Source: Symbiodinium natans (Eukaryota > Sar > Dinophyceae > Suessiales > Symbiodiniaceae). From it: a DNA stretch of 64,000 nucleotides. The stretch is from contig CAJNDS010002523.1 in the NCBI GenBank assembly GCA_905221605.1, positions 1,958,800 through 2,022,799 on the forward strand, given 5' to 3'. Under the pieces are notes generated by a model. The model saw only the letters and a list, made by a program, of their open reading frames with translations, made no database searches and was not told the origin of the DNA. Shown here piece after piece: positions 1 to 10,337 of this stretch. Position 1 is the stretch's first letter. Every line of letters starts with the position of its first letter. The position numbers were made by a program, and so were the translations under genes.

Positions 1-375
1 GGCGGATACATTCCCAGGACCCCCAACAATTGTTTTTAGGCAGGCAAAATAGCAAACAATCGTTTGACAATTGTTGAGAAATTTCCAACAATGGCAAACA
101 ATTGTTTAACAATTGTTTATATTAACAAACTATTGCCAAACAAGTGTTGAGCAATTGTTTATATTAACAAACTATTGCCAAGCAGTTGTTTATATTAACA
201 AACTATTGCCAAACAGTTGTTGAACAAATGTTTATATTAACAAACTATTGCCAAACAATTGTCAAAACAATTATCGAAAATCTTGCAACACAGAAACTAT
301 TGCCAAACTATTTCAATGTATTGCCAAAAACTATTGTCACAATTTTCTATGCGTGTACCCAGAACCTTTTTTGAA
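1..375. repeat. AT-rich imperfect tandem repeat (unit about 40 bp)
   Basis: The block repeats the phrase ATATTAACAAACTATTGCC with short linkers of CAATTGTT type, at least four times between about 115 and 260, then decays towards 375. The linker CAATTG is palindromic, so the units are partly self-complementary. The short open frame inside it is only the repeat read through. No gene is seen. It differs sharply in composition from the telomere-like repeat that follows. Confidence 0.8.
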
Positions 376-386
376 AACATACAAGT

Positions 387-482
387 TTAGGGTTTAGGGT
401 TTAGGGTTTAGGGTTTAGGGTTTAGGGTTTAGGGTTTAGGGTTTAGGGTTTAGGGTTTAGGGTTTAGGGTTTAGGGTTTATT
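387..482 (+). repeat. Perfect telomere-like TTTAGGG array
   Basis: About 13 uninterrupted heptamers of the plant-type telomere repeat, which is also the repeat known from several dinoflagellates. It is interstitial: non-telomeric sequence lies on both sides, so it is not a chromosome end. Confidence 0.95.
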
Positions 483-1100
483 GTTTAGGGTCAAAAAGCC
501 CTGAAAGAACCTTACGGGGGCCTAGGGATCTCTTGCGGTTGACGAAGGGCTCAAGGCCCTGAAGCTCCCTGAAGCCCAACTCAACTAAGCAACCTGAACA
601 ACTGAACAAACCCCAAACCCCAACCCCAAACCCCAAACCCCAAACCCTAAACAATATCAACCGCCTCAAACCCCAAAACTTCACTGAAATCTCTGAGAGG
701 GCCCTAAAGCCTGAAGCCGTGAGAAGCAACCCCAACCGTGCCTTCTTGGGGCTGCGGCTACGGCCACGGCTATCACTGCGCGGCATGCTGTGCGGGAGCC
801 GGTCGGCTCAGGACGCTTTCCTCTAAAGCCCCCGAAGAAGATGGACTCTTAGCGCCTGGGAAGATGCGGGTCGCTTGCCAGGTGCGGGATGTCCTTGAGG
901 AAGCAGGTTAGGAAGCTGCACTGCATTAGTGTCTCAGGGGCTTGGTCGCCGACCGCTCCGTCTACCTTCGGAACGTTTGGGAACTGCAGCGGCAGGACAT
1001 GCGTGCAGCTGCGTAGGTGACCGGAGTAGTCTCTCGTCCCTGGTTCACAGTGAGAACAGCCAGATCTAGTTCAAGGCGGACACACATTCATTGCTGTGCG
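483..1100. other. No recognisable gene; degenerate telomere-like repeat plus GC-rich unique stretch
   Basis: 483-700 holds CCCCAAA-type degenerate repeat. About 700-1050 is unique and GC-rich and may hold an exon, but I found no frame with clear splice sites or a recognisable domain. The 102-codon minus frame at 478-786 is low-complexity and reads through repeat at both ends, so I do not call it a gene. Confidence 0.5.
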
Positions 1101-1236
1101 TGTATGTATGTATGTATGTATGTTTGTTTGTATGTAAGTATGTATGTATGTATGTATGTATGTATGTATGTATGTATGTATGTATGTGTGTGTGTCTGTA
1201 TATGCTTTAATTAAGGTGTGCACATGTGCGTGCACC

Positions 1237-1269
<33 letters not shown>

Positions 1270-1346
1270 TATATAACATATATATATATATATACATAGA
1301 ATATATATAGCATATGTGTGCATATATATATATATATATATATTAG
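1101..1346. repeat. (GTAT)n and (AT)n microsatellites
   Basis: 1101-1192 is a nearly pure GTAT tetranucleotide run and about 1236-1346 is an AT-dinucleotide run with small interruptions. All open frames here are repeat translations. Confidence 0.95.
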
Positions 1347-1641
1347 CTAAGGTTTGTACATATACCTTTTTGTACATCCCAATTTAAGGGGTATCGAATT
1401 CTCTAGGCAGCTTGGATTAAAGATTGCGGCTCGGGGAGGCGGCGGGGGATGGGAAAGATCAGGGCTCGGTATAGCCCCTAACCCCTAAACCCTATAAACC
1501 CTACATCCTTAATCAGCAGAACTGACACCCAAATGCCTGCACATGCCCCGCCCCTCCATCATCCAGAACAATCTGGCGAGCCTAGAACCCTAAACCCTAA
1601 ACCCTAAACCCTAAACCCTGAACCCTAGGCGGGGGCTCACC

Positions 1642-1646
<5 letters not shown>

Positions 1647-1676
<30 letters not shown>
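1647..1676. repeat. Poly-G run of about 30 bases
   Basis: Homopolymer G between telomere-like blocks. Similar runs recur at about 20416, 46617, 54790 (as C), 55778, 56032, 58246, 58548 (as C) and 60858. They may be true, but are also where assembly length is least reliable. Confidence 0.9.
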
Positions 1677-2963
1677 GGGTGGTTAGGGAGTGGTGGTGGG
1701 GGGAGGGAAAGGGAGAACGCCAGGTAGAACCGGGGTTGAGGGTTGAGGGCTTAGGGTGTGGGGTTGCGGGTGTAGGGATTGACCTGTATAACTGGTATAG
1801 GGCTTAAGGCCTCTACACCATATGAGTCCTGCATAAGACCACAGCTTAATTAGGCATGTCTGCAAAATTTCGACCGTAAACCGTAAACCCAAAACCCCGA
1901 GCATGCTCCTTTTTGAGCACGAAGCCCCTTGCGGCCCGCAGCCGGAAGGTCTAACTAAATTGGCCTCCCGTCGCTCTGAAGAGAGTTGGAGGGCTTCACA
2001 ACAGTTCAGGGGTGAGGGATATCAGGGATTAGGGTTTAGCGTTTAGTATGGTTTAGGGTTTAGGACTACGGGACTCGCTTTCTTAGTGGGTTATGCCTGC
2101 TAATTAAAGGGTAGTTACTACTAAACTGTAGGCTCCCAGGTAAGTGAGTGCGGGATACCATGCATAGTTTGTGACGTTCCCCCTTGTACGAACAGTCCTT
2201 GATGGGGAAGAAAAAAAGGAGGGTACTGCAATCCCTCTTAAGGACTGTTAGTATGGGGAACAGCCCAATGCATGTAGTATGATGTGTAAATCAACAGGTA
2301 CACCTATACATAATACTTCTATGCTGGTATGTGTTATAGTTAGTGTCACGAAAGTGTTCTCTTAGATTATGGTGCACCAAACCGTATCAGCGTCCCGCCC
2401 GAACCCCTTGTCCAGACCCTTTTGAACCCTAAACTAAGGTTTTAGGGTCTAGGGTTTAGGGTTTAGGGTTCCGTCCTTTTAGGTTATCCCAATTTTTTGT
2501 ATAGCCAGAGCTCGGTAGATATTGGGCAAGACTTCATGTCATGAACTTGAACAAATCTCCGCAGTGGTACCCAGAACGCCCTCATATGTTCTGTCCTCGA
2601 CTCTCCTGTAACCCTATAGCACAGACATGGACCTTCTTTTTGCTGGAACAGACCAGGGAACCTGAAACTAAACTAAGAAAGGGGCACTTGAGGTCGTAGT
2701 ATAAGGCAAAACCCCTCAATCCCCAAGCTCTACACCACAACAATCCTACAACCCAAAACGTAAGGACAACTACCCGAATCCACCCTTGAAGCCCAGAAAC
2801 CCTCCATGCCTCACAACCCTAAACCCTTAATCCTATAGCAAAAACAACCTACCACACCGAGAGGCTAAACCCCCAAGCCACCAACAAGCCTAAAGCCTTA
2901 TTCTCGGTAGTAAACCCTAAACCTTAAACCCTAAACCCTTAAACCTTAAACCCTAAACCCTAA
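1677..2963. other. Degenerate telomere-like repeat, no supported gene
   Basis: Mixed TTTAGGG and CCCTAAA variants with unique filler. Apart from the MITE at 2176-2261 I see no coding island with convincing splice sites. 2905-2968 is a CCCTAAA run into which the LTR element inserted. Confidence 0.5.
2176..2261. mobile_element. Small MITE-like inverted-repeat element, family 2, copy 1
   Basis: Starts GTTCCCCCTTGTACGAACAG and ends with the near inverse (CTGTTAGTATGGGGAAC), about 86 bp long. The arms extend through AGTCCTT / AAGGACT. A second copy with the same arms lies at 21524-21612 and a one-ended relic at about 20095. There is no coding capacity, so it would be non-autonomous. No clear target duplication is visible. 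Confidence 0.75.
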
Positions 2964-2968
2964 ACCCC
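2964..2968. repeat. Target-site duplication (left), ACCCC
   Basis: Five bases directly outside the 3' LTR, matched at 13027-13031. Five bp is the usual integrase stagger of LTR elements. Confidence 0.85.
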
Positions 2969-3121
2969 AGTTGTTTGATGGGATATACCGCACAAACAGT
3001 GAACAAGGCAAACAGAGTGAAGACGTACTGTTTTACCTTGAGCCAAATAGTCAAGTCGGGTTTACAACATGACTCTCCAGATACTGTACAGGAGGGTGTG
3101 TTTACCTCTGTTTTCTCAACT
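2969..3121 (-). repeat. 3' LTR of the copia element
   Basis: 153 bp, identical to 12874-13026 except one G/A difference (about 3003). Ends form the short inverted repeat AGTTG/CAACT. In the element sense it lies directly after the polypurine tract. Confidence 0.92.
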
Positions 3122-3131
3122 CCCCCCTTCT
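3122..3131 (-). promoter_or_regulatory. Polypurine tract (plus-strand DNA primer)
   Basis: On the element strand AGAAGGGGGG directly abuts the 3' LTR. This position and composition are what LTR elements use to prime second-strand synthesis, and they help fix the LTR edge. Confidence 0.8.
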
Positions 3132-3266
3132 GGAAGTCTATGTTGTGCAACGTTGAGGGTAAGTGTCAAAGCAACAGCGTAACTATGCAACTTAGGGATT
3201 CTACTGCCCCTATTGCAAGCTTCAACTCAACTCTGTGTTAGAGGAGGAAGCTACACACGGTCCTTG

Positions 3267-3920
3267 TCAAGGGCGAGGCGTGTGAAAGCCCGCATCCCTT
3301 AGCAGTTGCTGGTCATGCCACTGTAGGCTGTTCCAACCACGCGGCGTGTAAGCAACAAGCACGACTCGGTGTGCCGACAGTCCCTGCCAGGGAACAGTGC
3401 AGTGCTTTCGGGAAGGCTTGAAGGAAGCTGGCAGGTGAAGGATGCGACCAGGGAGGTTGCAGTCAAACTGCGGGCACTGGTCCTCTCCATCTGAATCTTG
3501 AACCCAAACGCCTCCACCGATCACCTGCGTGATTGGCAGTACGAGATTGTACGAGTCAGGCTCGTTCCACTGGTCACTGTGGAGCTCGGTCTTTTGGCCG
3601 CGGAACAAAGCAACTGCGGTAAACGTGTGGTTCCTACGCTGCTGTCTTACAAACCGTGTTAATACCTTTGCAACCTCAGGGAAAAGGCGGGTATTATTCC
3701 TAATACCAACTATACCACCTCCATGTGCGTAGGCGCCGACAGAGAAGCAATGCGTCTCAGGAGTCTCTGGGGCTCGGCTGGCACCATCATGGGGAAGAAG
3801 CGAAAGCAAATGCAAGATGTGGTATTCTTCAACGCGGCCGGCGAGGCACGCAGCCCGCAGCCGCACGCGGATCTGGCAACTCAAGAGCATCAGCAGGGAA
3901 GGCTCTTGCTGCCTGTGCAA
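3267..3920 (-). CDS. 2-oxoglutarate/Fe(II) oxygenase-like domain at the 3' end of copia pol
   Basis: A frame of 217 codons follows RNase H, overlapping its last about 30 codons in another frame. The visible pattern is that of a double-stranded beta-helix oxygenase: an HSD (HxD) metal motif at residues 114-116, then NLVLPI and GGGVWV strands, a distal His at 173 (KHCTVPWQG) and Arg 185 before VVLVAYT, the usual iron and 2-oxoglutarate ligands in order. The ORF ends ...LLRDAGF. Such domains oxidise nucleic-acid bases, proteins or small molecules; the substrate here is unknown. Location after RT-RNase H and before the polypurine tract shows it belongs to the element. It is probably meant to be the C-terminal part of the polyprotein, joined across a frame break between 3829 and 3920. 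Family assignment is by motif only. Confidence 0.6.
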   Translation of the reverse strand: MHRQQEPSLLMLLSCQIRVRLRAACLAGRVEEYHILHLLSLLPHDGASRAPETPETHCFSVGAYAHGGGIVGIRNNTRLFPEVAKVLTRFVRQQRRNHTFTAVALFRGQKTELHSDQWNEPDSYNLVLPITQVIGGGVWVQDSDGEDQCPQFDCNLPGRILHLPASFKPSRKHCTVPWQGLSAHRVVLVAYTPRGWNSLQWHDQQLLRDAGFHTPRP

Positions 3921-6800
3921 ATGCTTTGCTGGCGGTAGGCAGGAGGCAAAGCTGGGTAAGGACTAAAGGCCATTCCTGAGGTGAAATGACTTTAGTAAAC
4001 CCGTTAGCCCTTTGAAGCTTGGTACTACAGTATGTGGCTTGGACACGATCTTCGGCGAGTCTTTCGCAGATAGAAGCAACATTGACTCTATGAACCCTGT
4101 TCATATGTCTAAGCTTAGCGCTATACCCTGCCTTAAGGATAGCTAAGACAGTCTCATTGTCTTGCTGGTAAGACACGGACACGTCTGCATTGAGCAAAAC
4201 CTCAAGGTACGCCTGCAAGTTCTCAACCTCGGAGAACATGGCCGTAGCAAGGGCAATCGTCTCAGCTTCGGTTGTGCTTCTGGCAGTTGAAGACTGTTTC
4301 TTCGACAGCCAGTGGACTGGGAAATAAGAGTCGCCAGTACGCAGCATGATGATGATGCCTGTTGTGCTTTTGGCTGTGTAGGGACACGAAGCAAAATCGG
4401 CATCTGTAAACACTTCAATGCTGCAAGCGAGGTCAGTTTGCGAAACTTCTCCCCGCAACGTAAGGTGTGTGGTGTGGTGCAGGTACGAAATGCACCGCAT
4501 CAACTGGCGATCCTCAAACTTAGTCCACTTAGTTACCCTAGACGCTAACCTGGTGATCGCAAACGACAAATCCGGGCGAGCAAGGCGGCTCAGCCACAGA
4601 CCACGCATGAGAATGCGAGAAGCAACGTGACGCAACTCACCTTCGGTTTCAAGGTCAGCATCTGTGAGCTGGTTCTCTGGGTAACATGGGGACGGAAAGT
4701 TGCGGAGCTTCTCTTTTGTGACGCCGGCGACCTCACAGTAAAACTCGACAAGCTGAGCTGCGTACGAGCGCATGTCGAACTCACAGGTCGCTGGGCTAAC
4801 GCCTGGCGGTGTGTCACGCGAAAAGCTATGGTGTCTACCTAATATACGACAACCCTTATCACCTGACTCTACGTAGACCTCTGGGTCGAGTTTCACCCGG
4901 GCTCTCAGGGAGTGCCAAAACTGCTGGTGCAACTCGGCGGGGCCGCTTAGGGTAAGGTCGTCTACGTAGATGTTAAGGATTAGGGTCTTACCGTTTAGGT
5001 GGAACAACCAGTTAGAGGGGTACTCGGGACATTCTTTGCCTCCGAGTTCGCGCAGGTGGCGTTCTAAGAACTGTTGCCACCGACGGCCAGACTCAGGGTG
5101 GCCGTAAAGGGACTTGAGCAGGCGGACGACGAGCTTGGTACCTGGCGGGTACTTGTCGTGCCATGAAGGCAACCAAAGCTCTGGTGGGATGACTACCCAC
5201 GTGCCATCGCCTATCAAGGCTTGGAGGTAAGCCTGGACTGCGTCAGAACAAGAAGTTGCGTGACCAGGTCTTAGGCCGTAGAATAGGGTAACCCCCAATC
5301 CAACAAGGCCTGTAGGCGTTGTAGCGGTGTCGTCGAAGAACACTTGGTTCCCGCTTGCGTCGGTTATGTAGTCTCCTCTATAGACTATGCGTCCCTTATA
5401 CTTGTGGTGTTGTGGTCCAAGCTCGAAGTGCTTGATACCACACAGTGTGAGCAACTCTGCGATCTTGATCTTCTGACCGGTCTCGCGGGACTCCTTGCGG
5501 AGTTGCCACAAGGGGCGGACGCTTTCGTCATCCCAAGTTTGGTTGTTTCGAAGACCTTCGGCTTCTTTCTGCACTGAGCTAACGCCCTGTGCATCTTTGA
5601 GCCATTCGCTTTTGCTCAGGTTCTTCGTAACAAGCGCATTGGTTGCACACATCGCAGGAACACTGCGATAAAACTGTTGAGGGAAGAGAGCTTCGATCAC
5701 AGTGTTTGCGAACTGCGGGGTGTAATGGCCAGTGCTCTTGGTGACAGAGCCTTCTGCTTGTTCATGCTCGTGGTTTCTTGAGCATTGGTGCTGGCCAAAC
5801 AACTGCAGTACTCTTAGGGAAGTGGTGGAGATAGCCCAAGGTTTCTTGATGAGCTTCTCCTTGCCCTTTACGCCTAAGGAACAACCGTGAAAGTACACCC
5901 TTCTTAGGTTAAACCTCTCTTCAAACTCTAACCACAAAGGTTCCTGCCAAAGTTCGTTGTTGGCAGGCCACTCAAAGCTTACGTGACCCCCCTGCTCTAG
6001 TATGTGGGCTGCAACTTGAAGCGCAAGGCCTAGCATCACACGCGTGTGCTGCTGCCGTTTCTTGAGCTTAGCTACGTACTTTGCACCATGCCTGTGTGTG
6101 TTCATACGTTGCCATGGGCAGAAGTGCGTACAAGGCAAGCTAAAGTGACCAAAAGCTCCAGGTTTGAGCTGGCCAATTACTTGCTCGACGTGGGAGGGCT
6201 CAGCAAGGTCAAGTGTGGACTCGGTGAGCCGTAGACAGTCAACGCTGTGCATCATTGCTGCGAGGCCTATCTCACTATCATCGTCACAGCAGTACTCCAC
6301 AAGTTGGTTCTTTCCGGGCAAGGCCTCGAACCTGCAAGAGCGGCGTACGGAGTGGTCGCGGTCAAGAAAGCTTTGGTCTGGAACTGTTCGGACTTTGGTT
6401 GGTTGAGCTAACGCTCCGCCAACAGGCACAGAACCCGATGATGGCTCACCTGGCTCATCTTCGGATGGCGAGTAGTCTAACTCGTCATTTTCTGGTGCTG
6501 GTGGCGTTGTAGACGGCCCTGGAGGGGGAGGAGGCAGACCTTCAAGAAGTCTGTCTGCGGCTCGCTCAACGGCTTCGTCGAAGGAGGGGTCTGGCGCCGA
6601 AACCTTCTCAGCCTCTACCTCTACAGGTGCTTTGTCGGAGACACGAGCGCTTGCTATTTTGTCAGCACGCACTAACCCGTCGAAGCGAACTTTGCAAACA
6701 GGGGTGTGCACCTTAGAGTCGAACTTGCAGGCTTTGCAACCCGGGGTTGGGCCATACTTGATGAGCCTGTCTAAGGTGATTTTACTCGTGCCTGGTGGAA
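3829..6800 (-). CDS. Copia reverse transcriptase and RNase H (pol, C-terminal part)
   Basis: The frame is open from about 6800. It begins with a Cys-rich motif (GCKACKF...HTPVC) that looks like a zinc finger, then a Pro/acidic linker. The RT core has the YVDD catalytic motif near 4960-4975 and VVRLLKSLYGHPESGR upstream, typical of Ty1/copia RT. RNase H starts with FTDADFAS near 4410, has STTEAE, a QDNETV Asp and a C-terminal RHMNRVHRVNVAS block. The function is copying element RNA to DNA and degrading the RNA strand. The ORF listing puts the start at a GTG (6711), but the same frame clearly extends upstream, so this is a polyprotein segment and not a separate gene. It ends at a stop at 3829; the downstream oxygenase-like domain is in another frame. 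Confidence 0.93.
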
Positions 6801-7018
6801 GGCTTGGCGTCTACAGCTAAGGGCGAAAACGGAATTACTAAACCCTTAATGTCTTCAAACTTAGGTTCTGCAAAACCCTCTAGCGCCTTTTCGAAGGCAG
6901 CACGCATTGGGAGTACGGGCTCGCCTTCTGGAACGTGAAGTTCTTCAAGTGGGACAGAAATCGCAAGGGCTGCAGCAGCATCGTCTTTGACACGCTTGTA
7001 GTCTAGGACTAAGTACAC
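6782..7018 (-). CDS. Integrase C-terminal / linker segment of pol (frame-shifted piece)
   Basis: About 78 codons starting VYLVLDYKRV, which continue the integrase frame in sense after a break at about 7021 and lead into the RT frame after another break near 6800. Coding-like codon use and position between integrase and RT make it part of the polyprotein. The breaks are single-base in character. I do not treat it as an independent gene. Confidence 0.7.
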   Translation of the reverse strand: MYLVLDYKRVKDDAAAALAISVPLEELHVPEGEPVLPMRAAFEKALEGFAEPKFEDIKGLVIPFSPLAVDAKPSTRHE

Positions 7019-7019
7019 G

Positions 7020-7870
7020 CCCTCTGTCTAGGCGCCATCCGGCAAACAGGCCGGGAGCAGAAGGATCGAACTTTCCCCTATGTGCTGGGTCGGTCCGATA
7101 GAAGACTAGCTGGCCTAACAACAGTTGACGACCGTCAAACTCTGAACCAACGGCAGCGACGTAGCGAGTGTGTTCTGCGTCCCTGAGCTTGTGCCTGAGG
7201 TTTAGCACAAAAGCGGCGTACACACAGCTGTGAGGCCACAGCCCAGGTCTGATCTGGAAACCAGACTGCAGGTGAACTGCTCTAGCTACCTCTTCTAAGG
7301 TCCGTATGTCTCTTTCTAAGACACTGTTGTGTGGCCAACGGTTTGCAAGGGTAGGCTCGCTCACCCAACCTAACTGCTGGCAAGCGGCTTCGAGCTCCTT
7401 TGCATTGTCACTCTTGAACATGATCATCGGCTTCTTAACGTGCTTGCCAATGAACTGCAGCAATCCCTTAACAACGTTCTCTGTGGTGCGCTGCGTTAAC
7501 GGGAAAGCTCTCAAGTAACCAGAAAACTCGTCCCTTACAACTAGTACTGTGGATTCAGCAGCAAAGCTAGAGGAAACTCCGACCTCACTACCGTCCTTAG
7601 CCTTTGGCTTGCTTTTCACAACTATTATCACATCTGCAGCGACGCGTTCTCCAAACTCTTCAACTTCAGGGAGCGCGCCGCGATCGCTTAGAGGATCGTG
7701 CCGAAGCTTCTCAACCTTCTTGCGGTACATGCGGGATTGTGCGCAGATGTGACAAGCTGGGTTCTTAGGGAAATGTGCTAAGCGATGCTCTAAAGAGGCA
7801 GCTTCGCGTACAAGGCGCACGTCTTTGGACAATGGCTCCTCTCCAGCATCAGAGTCTGCTTCTGAACTTC
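7020..7870 (-). CDS. Copia integrase
   Basis: Within the segment starting near 7832 there is an N-terminal HHCC zinc motif (H16, H20, C27, C30) and a DDE core with Asp 67 (AADVI), Asp 142 (KSDNAKE) and Glu 173 (NSVLERDIRTLE). This is the retroviral-type integrase that inserts the cDNA. The frame is open upstream to about 7870 (SSEADSDAGEEPL), where it overlaps the gag-protease frame. The shift between the two is one base next to a run of G (CCCC on the plus strand). That fits either a lost G or programmed frameshifting. The C-terminus runs out of frame at about 7021. Confidence 0.9.
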
Positions 7871-10294
7871 CCCTTCTGGGGGCGCTCGACCAGGAGGCTC
7901 TGCGGGGCCCTCGCCGGGAGCTGGCACAGGAGACGGAGGTGGAGAAGGAGCGCTTGCCTTAACGGGCGGCGCATGTGCAGCAACAGCAAAAGAAACCTGT
8001 TCCTTGAAAATGGGCACATTCCCTTCAACACGGTCTGCAAACAAAGCCCCACTAAGGTCTGCTTGCACGTGGTCACTGGTTTTGAGAAAGCAGGGCAATT
8101 GGCCGGGAAGCCACAGAAATGGCAACTGACCACCGTTTACTAACTCACCCATAGACCTTACTACAGGACAATCGTTCATGAGGTATGCTGTGTTTCGGCC
8201 GAAGTCTTGGCCCTCACATGTCAAAACCTCGTGCGATGTGACAACGCCATTGCCTGTGGAGAACTGGATGGGTTGATCTGCCTGCGAAGCTTGAAGGCCC
8301 ACATCAGGCGGAATCCCTTGACGCTCAAGTGCTTTGAGAGACGTCAGGTTTCGACCAGCTCCGGAATCTGCAATCCACTCGAGCTGAAAGGGTCCTGGTT
8401 GATACCCTGGCAATGCTACCTCTGTAGCCTTTGGCAAAACAGCAGGCATTGCAGTCGAACTAAGAACAGTAAACCAACCCGAAAACCACTTAAAGAATGC
8501 CTTCAACCCACTACGCGCGAGGAAAGTGGATTCGGCACCTTTGAGGTTAGACACGTTAGCCTTCAAACTTGTGATATCAGGGCAAGCTTGCTCCAGATCC
8601 GGCATGGGATTTGAGACTGGCGCAGTAGGTGGCACAAGTGGTTGGGGTAACCCCTGGCCACACACGGAGGCTGTGTCGGTGACAGAAGTGGCATTGGCAC
8701 CTGGCAGGACATACGCAACAGTCGCAGTGGCTGCTGCGGCAGCGGGCGCACTCGAAGACTTTGACTTCGGCGCGTTGGCTGTGTCATGCGAGTACGGGCA
8801 ATCTTTGCCGCGGTTGCAAGTGCCTTTTGGCCAAAACAAACACGGTGCTTTGGCACTGGACTCCTTTGGAGTTGGTCCCTTCGGGGGCGCTTTCGGAGGG
8901 GGGCCTTTGCCCCCAGGAGGTTTACCCCCCTGACCTTTGGCACCACCTTTGCCACCGCCTTTGGCGTCACCTTTCCCTGGGCCTTTGGCCTTTGGGTTCT
9001 TTGTTCTCCCGGGCCCCTTTGGGTTAGCGTTTGGCTTACCGGGGAGAGCAATGGAAGGGTCTTCGGTTGCGGCCGCGGCTTCTCCACCTTTGTTGGACGC
9101 AACGGCTGCTTTGGCTCTTGCTCTTTTCTCTTTCTCCTTTTGGGCTTTGGCTTTGTCATCCTGTGACTTGGGGGTTGTGCCAAGGGACTCCCTGATGGAT
9201 GTCTCGTTGGCGTCTTCACGCATCTCTGCAATGGTTTGTTTGAGTTTCCCAAACAACCACTCCCACGTACGCACATGTGAACCGTCACTGGCATCTTTGA
9301 TGCGATCAATGTGCCGCTGTATCAACCTACATCGCTTTAATCGTGAAAACAACCATGTAAATCGAGTTTGCTCCGACGGCTGGAGGTCGGGCGGAATGGC
9401 ATTGAGAATGTATTCTACCCTATTCACAAAGGCTAGTAGGCTTTGATACGTAAATGACTCGAGCGGTAGCTCAAGGAGTGCTTGTTCGGTTAGGTTAGCA
9501 CCTCGCCGAAGCTCAAGAAAGTAGCGTCTAGCTACCATTTGAAGGAGAACCCTACCCTTCGGTGCCGTGTAGGCAAGTTGACAACCCTCTATGTAGGATT
9601 GGAACTGAATGCCAAGTTCGCTCGACATATGTTTGGGATCGGCTAGCAAACTGGCGACGTGAGCATCGAGCCGTGGGAGATTTCCGGGATCCGACAAGTC
9701 AGCAGGGTTTGTTACCTCAAACGCTGGCATGATCCAATGCAACAATGTGTCTCGGCCAGTGCGGTCGATAGAACACAGTTTCGTGATGAACGAGTTTCGC
9801 CAACTACGGAAATGAGCCGCATCACGAGGCAACGCATCAATCTTAATGAGGGACAAGTCTTTGTACTTGTATACATCACCCTCATCAAACACAATGGCCG
9901 AACCAATCCCAAAGCTTCTCCTACTGTGCACGGAGCCGTGAGGCGTAGAGCCTGGTGAACCACCTGGGGGCCCACCACCACCGCGAGGTGTTTGGGAACC
10001 TGAGGATGAAGAGGAGGGATGGCCATGTGATGGAGACACGTGCTGAGGTGAAGGATCTTGGCGAATGGAGGTCGCAATGGGCAATGCTGGCGGCTGCTGA
10101 CTGGGATGAGCTGCACTGGTGCCTGGAGGCGGAATGCCGGCGCAGGCTGAAGCAAATGAATGTGCGGGAGAAGGGGCATGAGACGGGACATTCGAACCTG
10201 CATGGCGTAGTCCCTGGGCAGGAGGAGAGCGTGCTGCAACATTAGCCCTGACGGCATGAAGCACAAATGCAAGTTGCAAGTAACCCAAGCCCAA
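7790..10294 (-). CDS. Copia Gag and aspartic protease
   Basis: A long frame of 834 codons. After a Ser/Pro/His-rich N-terminus comes the capsid-like region (DLSLIKIDALPRDAAHFRSW, near 9850), a Lys/Ala/Gly/Pro-rich basic stretch, and a CCCH-type zinc finger (C-x7-C-x5-C-x3-H, near 8800-8850) instead of the retroviral CCHC knuckle. The protease active site WIADSGAG is near 8370. Gag packages the element RNA and the protease matures the polyprotein. The nominal start is TTG right after a stop, and no ATG lies in the first 100 codons. The true start is therefore probably supplied by splicing or lies elsewhere. Confidence 0.88.
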   Translation of the reverse strand: MGLGYLQLAFVLHAVRANVAARSPPAQGLRHAGSNVPSHAPSPAHSFASACAGIPPPGTSAAHPSQQPPALPIATSIRQDPSPQHVSPSHGHPSSSSSGSQTPRGGGGPPGGSPGSTPHGSVHSRRSFGIGSAIVFDEGDVYKYKDLSLIKIDALPRDAAHFRSWRNSFITKLCSIDRTGRDTLLHWIMPAFEVTNPADLSDPGNLPRLDAHVASLLADPKHMSSELGIQFQSYIEGCQLAYTAPKGRVLLQMVARRYFLELRRGANLTEQALLELPLESFTYQSLLAFVNRVEYILNAIPPDLQPSEQTRFTWLFSRLKRCRLIQRHIDRIKDASDGSHVRTWEWLFGKLKQTIAEMREDANETSIRESLGTTPKSQDDKAKAQKEKEKRARAKAAVASNKGGEAAAATEDPSIALPGKPNANPKGPGRTKNPKAKGPGKGDAKGGGKGGAKGQGGKPPGGKGPPPKAPPKGPTPKESSAKAPCLFWPKGTCNRGKDCPYSHDTANAPKSKSSSAPAAAAATATVAYVLPGANATSVTDTASVCGQGLPQPLVPPTAPVSNPMPDLEQACPDITSLKANVSNLKGAESTFLARSGLKAFFKWFSGWFTVLSSTAMPAVLPKATEVALPGYQPGPFQLEWIADSGAGRNLTSLKALERQGIPPDVGLQASQADQPIQFSTGNGVVTSHEVLTCEGQDFGRNTAYLMNDCPVVRSMGELVNGGQLPFLWLPGQLPCFLKTSDHVQADLSGALFADRVEGNVPIFKEQVSFAVAAHAPPVKASAPSPPPSPVPAPGEGPAEPPGRAPPEGEVQKQTLMLERSHCPKTCALYAKLPL

Positions 10295-10337
10295 TCAATC
10301 AACTGAAGCCGTACCCGTCTTGGTTTTCGGGCAACAG

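Noticed and set aside
387-482. A real chromosome end (telomere)
   Set aside because: The TTTAGGG array is short and has unique sequence on both sides; many such arrays occur in both orientations through the window.
8095-8145. Further copy of the leader stem-loop motif inside gag
   Set aside because: GGCAACTGACCACCGTTTACT resembles the loop, but there is no closing stem and the region codes for Gag-protease.
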